Positions 62,731 through 64,000 of a stretch of DNA of 64,000 nt are shown one piece after another; within the stretch, counting starts at the first letter, position 1, and every line of letters begins with the position of its first letter. Made by a program: the position numbers and the translations under genes. Location of the stretch: positions 46,257-110,256 of the forward strand of contig JAUIFO010000013.1 of the NCBI GenBank assembly GCA_030430385.1, given 5' to 3'. The notes beneath the pieces are model-generated. The model searched no databases, was not told the DNA's origin, and saw only the letters and a program-made list of their open reading frames with translations. Source of the DNA: Bacteroidia bacterium (lineage in GTDB: Bacteria > Bacteroidota > Bacteroidia > Flavobacteriales > Flavobacteriaceae).

Positions 62731-63540
62731 CTATATTGGTAGTTTAAAGGTGTAAATATTTCCACCTTCTTTTTTATGACGCTCGTCAGTAATTAAGAGT
62801 GTTGTATCTGATAGAAAAGCGACTCCTTCTTTTTGTGAATCATGCTCAAAATCATAGGCATTAAAAGTTCCACTAAAAAAATCATCTCCAGTAAAATCAG
62901 ATAACAACCAAACCTTATCATGATTCAATAAGGCTACAGTTTTTCCATCATTACTAATGTCTGCAGAAGTGATTTTAGTATGTTTTCCCTCAAGATTAAA
63001 TTCTGAAATGAAAGTTGCTTCAACCATACCTTCTTTATTTGGCACTTTTATCAGTTTTGTTTTCTTTGGACTCTTGCTGAATATGTAAAACCAATTGTTG
63101 TGTACAAAAAAAGCTTCAAAATCTTCAGAGTCCATACCTTTTGGCAAGGTAAATGACACCTTTGAAGCTTCAGTAGCCGTTTTGATTTCTGAAACATTCG
63201 GAATTTTATAAATATTGAAAGTCGTTCTTTTCTTATTGTTGTTTCCAAAGTCTCCTATGTAAAGCGTTCCGTAATTATCTGAAGCTAAATCTTCCCAATC
63301 TTCATTATCAGACTTTGATATTTCAATCTCCTTAACAATATCACCTTTAGTGTTCAAGCCATACAAATCATTACCATTTCCAGAGTCTTCAATCACCCAA
63401 TACAAATCAGAACCTTCAACAATTTCAATAGCAGAAGCCTCATCCAAACTCGATGGTAGATCAGCAATTAATTCCAGATTTCCTGTAGAACAAGACATTA
63501 ATATCAGACTTAGAGCAATATATTTAATAAGTATTTTCAT
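62731..63540 (-). CDS. Exported lipoprotein with beta-propeller-like repeats (SdiA-regulated-like)
   Basis: This 269-residue protein from ATG 63540 starts with a lipoprotein signal (LMSC, Cys16). An upstream in-frame ATG at 63576 would place 12 residues before it and is less likely. The body has propeller-like strands (LYWVIEDSGNGNDLYGL, TLYIGDFGNNNKKR, KEGVAFLSDTTLLITDERH), resembling SdiA-regulated/phytase-like propellers. No catalytic site is clear. It is monocistronic and convergent with the DUF2652 gene. Confidence 0.82.
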   Translation of the reverse strand: MKILIKYIALSLILMSCSTGNLELIADLPSSLDEASAIEIVEGSDLYWVIEDSGNGNDLYGLNTKGDIVKEIEISKSDNEDWEDLASDNYGTLYIGDFGNNNKKRTTFNIYKIPNVSEIKTATEASKVSFTLPKGMDSEDFEAFFVHNNWFYIFSKSPKKTKLIKVPNKEGMVEATFISEFNLEGKHTKITSADISNDGKTVALLNHDKVWLLSDFTGDDFFSGTFNAYDFEHDSQKEGVAFLSDTTLLITDERHKKEGGNIYTFKLPI

Positions 63541-63638
63541 GTGCAACAAACTAATAAAGCTTTTGCAGAAACTCAACTAATAATTCTTAAACTATTTATA
63601 AATTTATCAATTTTGATGTTGCATGCGATTCAAATTAA

Positions 63639-63646
63639 TAGCTTTG
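63639..63646 (+). promoter_or_regulatory. Bacteroidota -7 promoter element for tesB
   Basis: TAGCTTTG matches TAnnTTTG, 15 bases before the ATG at 63661. TTG at 63619-63621 with a 17-base spacer could serve as -33. Confidence 0.5.
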
Positions 63647-63660
63647 AAAAAAAATAATAT

Positions 63661-64000
63661 ATGACTACAGCTAATGACCTTTTGCAATTAATTCAACTTG
63701 AACAAACCAGTGAAGCAACGTTTAAAGGGTTTAGTAAATCTGTTGGTAGTCCGAATGTATTTGGAGGTCAAGTTCTAGCGCAAGCAGTTAATGCTGCAAC
63801 CCGAACAATACAAAACAATAGAATCCTTCATTCTTTACACGCTTATTTTCTTGAAACTGGAGATTTAACAGTACCAATTGCTTTTGATGTGAGCATCATT
63901 AGAGATGGCGGCAGTTTTTCTGTAAGACGCGTTACCGCAAGACAGAAAGAAAAAATTATTTTCATATTAGCAGCTTCCTACCAAAGAGAGGAGCAAGGCT
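63661..64000 (+). CDS. tesB: Acyl-CoA thioesterase II, N-terminal part (3' truncated by window edge)
   Basis: The frame is open from ATG 63661 to the window end (113 residues). It shows the TesB-type double hotdog start: TFKGFSKSVGSPNVFGGQVLAQA near 20-42, LHSLHAYFLETGD, and IIRDGGSFSVRRVTARQ. The enzyme hydrolyses acyl-CoA to free fatty acid and CoA. The catalytic C-terminal half is outside the window. Confidence 0.93.
   Translation, partial: MTTANDLLQLIQLEQTSEATFKGFSKSVGSPNVFGGQVLAQAVNAATRTIQNNRILHSLHAYFLETGDLTVPIAFDVSIIRDGGSFSVRRVTARQKEKIIFILAASYQREEQG

Overview
The window reads as chromosome of a marine-type member of the Flavobacteriaceae (Bacteroidota). The evidence is the low GC content, a SusC/SusD pair, three proteins with type IX secretion (T9SS) C-terminal sorting domains, lipoproteins typical of the phylum, and promoters with the Bacteroidota -7 element TAnnTTTG. 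No phage, plasmid, rRNA or CRISPR array is seen. One tRNA-Leu(UAG) is present.

Region 1 (1-24 kb) looks like a regulated exopolysaccharide or matrix locus. It opens with a sensory cassette: a partial histidine kinase, a FIST sensor, a second kinase, an HPt protein and a LytTR response regulator. A T9SS-secreted protein and a KAP P-loop NTPase follow. Next come a TPR/beta-barrel outer-membrane protein, a STAS protein, a MOP-type flippase and a GT4 glycosyltransferase. A minus-strand operon encodes a GT-C-like membrane protein, an Ig-like protein and a membrane-anchored GH5 hydrolase. A plus-strand operon encodes a receiver-GT2 fusion, a degenerate GT2 and ManA. A second STAS paralogue closes the block. 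The set of parts resembles Pel secretion (TPR-barrel, GT4, MOP flippase, hydrolase), but I do not claim homology. Five intergenic regions in this block carry AlgR/LytTR-like direct repeats spaced exactly 21 bp (ACCATTCGTC type). They lie upstream of the secreted protein, STAS1-flippase, GT4, REC-GT2 and STAS2 genes. I infer one regulon under the LytTR regulator encoded at 2808-3518. This is my main candidate for an undescribed system.

Region 2 (21.5-28.6 kb) is mixed housekeeping: DUF1272, a DUF885 lipoprotein, DUF4407, a secreted M28 peptidase, an M20 dipeptidase and tRNA-Leu. The 3' end and terminator of the tRNA are tandemly repeated in 113-115 bp units.

Region 3 (28.6-52.3 kb) is a complete starch/maltodextrin utilization locus. 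The minus operon is susC-susD-susE-like plus a T9SS GH13 amylase. The plus operon is a LacI regulator, an MFS transporter, beta-phosphoglucomutase, a GH65 phosphorylase, a GH13 lipoprotein, a CBM-esterase-GH31 fusion and two further GH13 lipoproteins. A perfect 14-bp LacI-type palindrome sits in the divergent intergenic region. Extracellular amylases and glucosidase would cut alpha-glucan, SusCD would import oligosaccharides, the MFS protein would carry maltose inward, and GH65 plus PgmB would convert it to glucose and glucose-6-phosphate.

Region 4 (52.4-64 kb) holds a small secreted protein, a GAF protein, an HD-PycTM (Pycsar effector-like) protein, SelO, a metallophosphoesterase/Omp85 fusion, a cyclase-like DUF2652 protein, a lipoprotein and the start of acyl-CoA thioesterase II.
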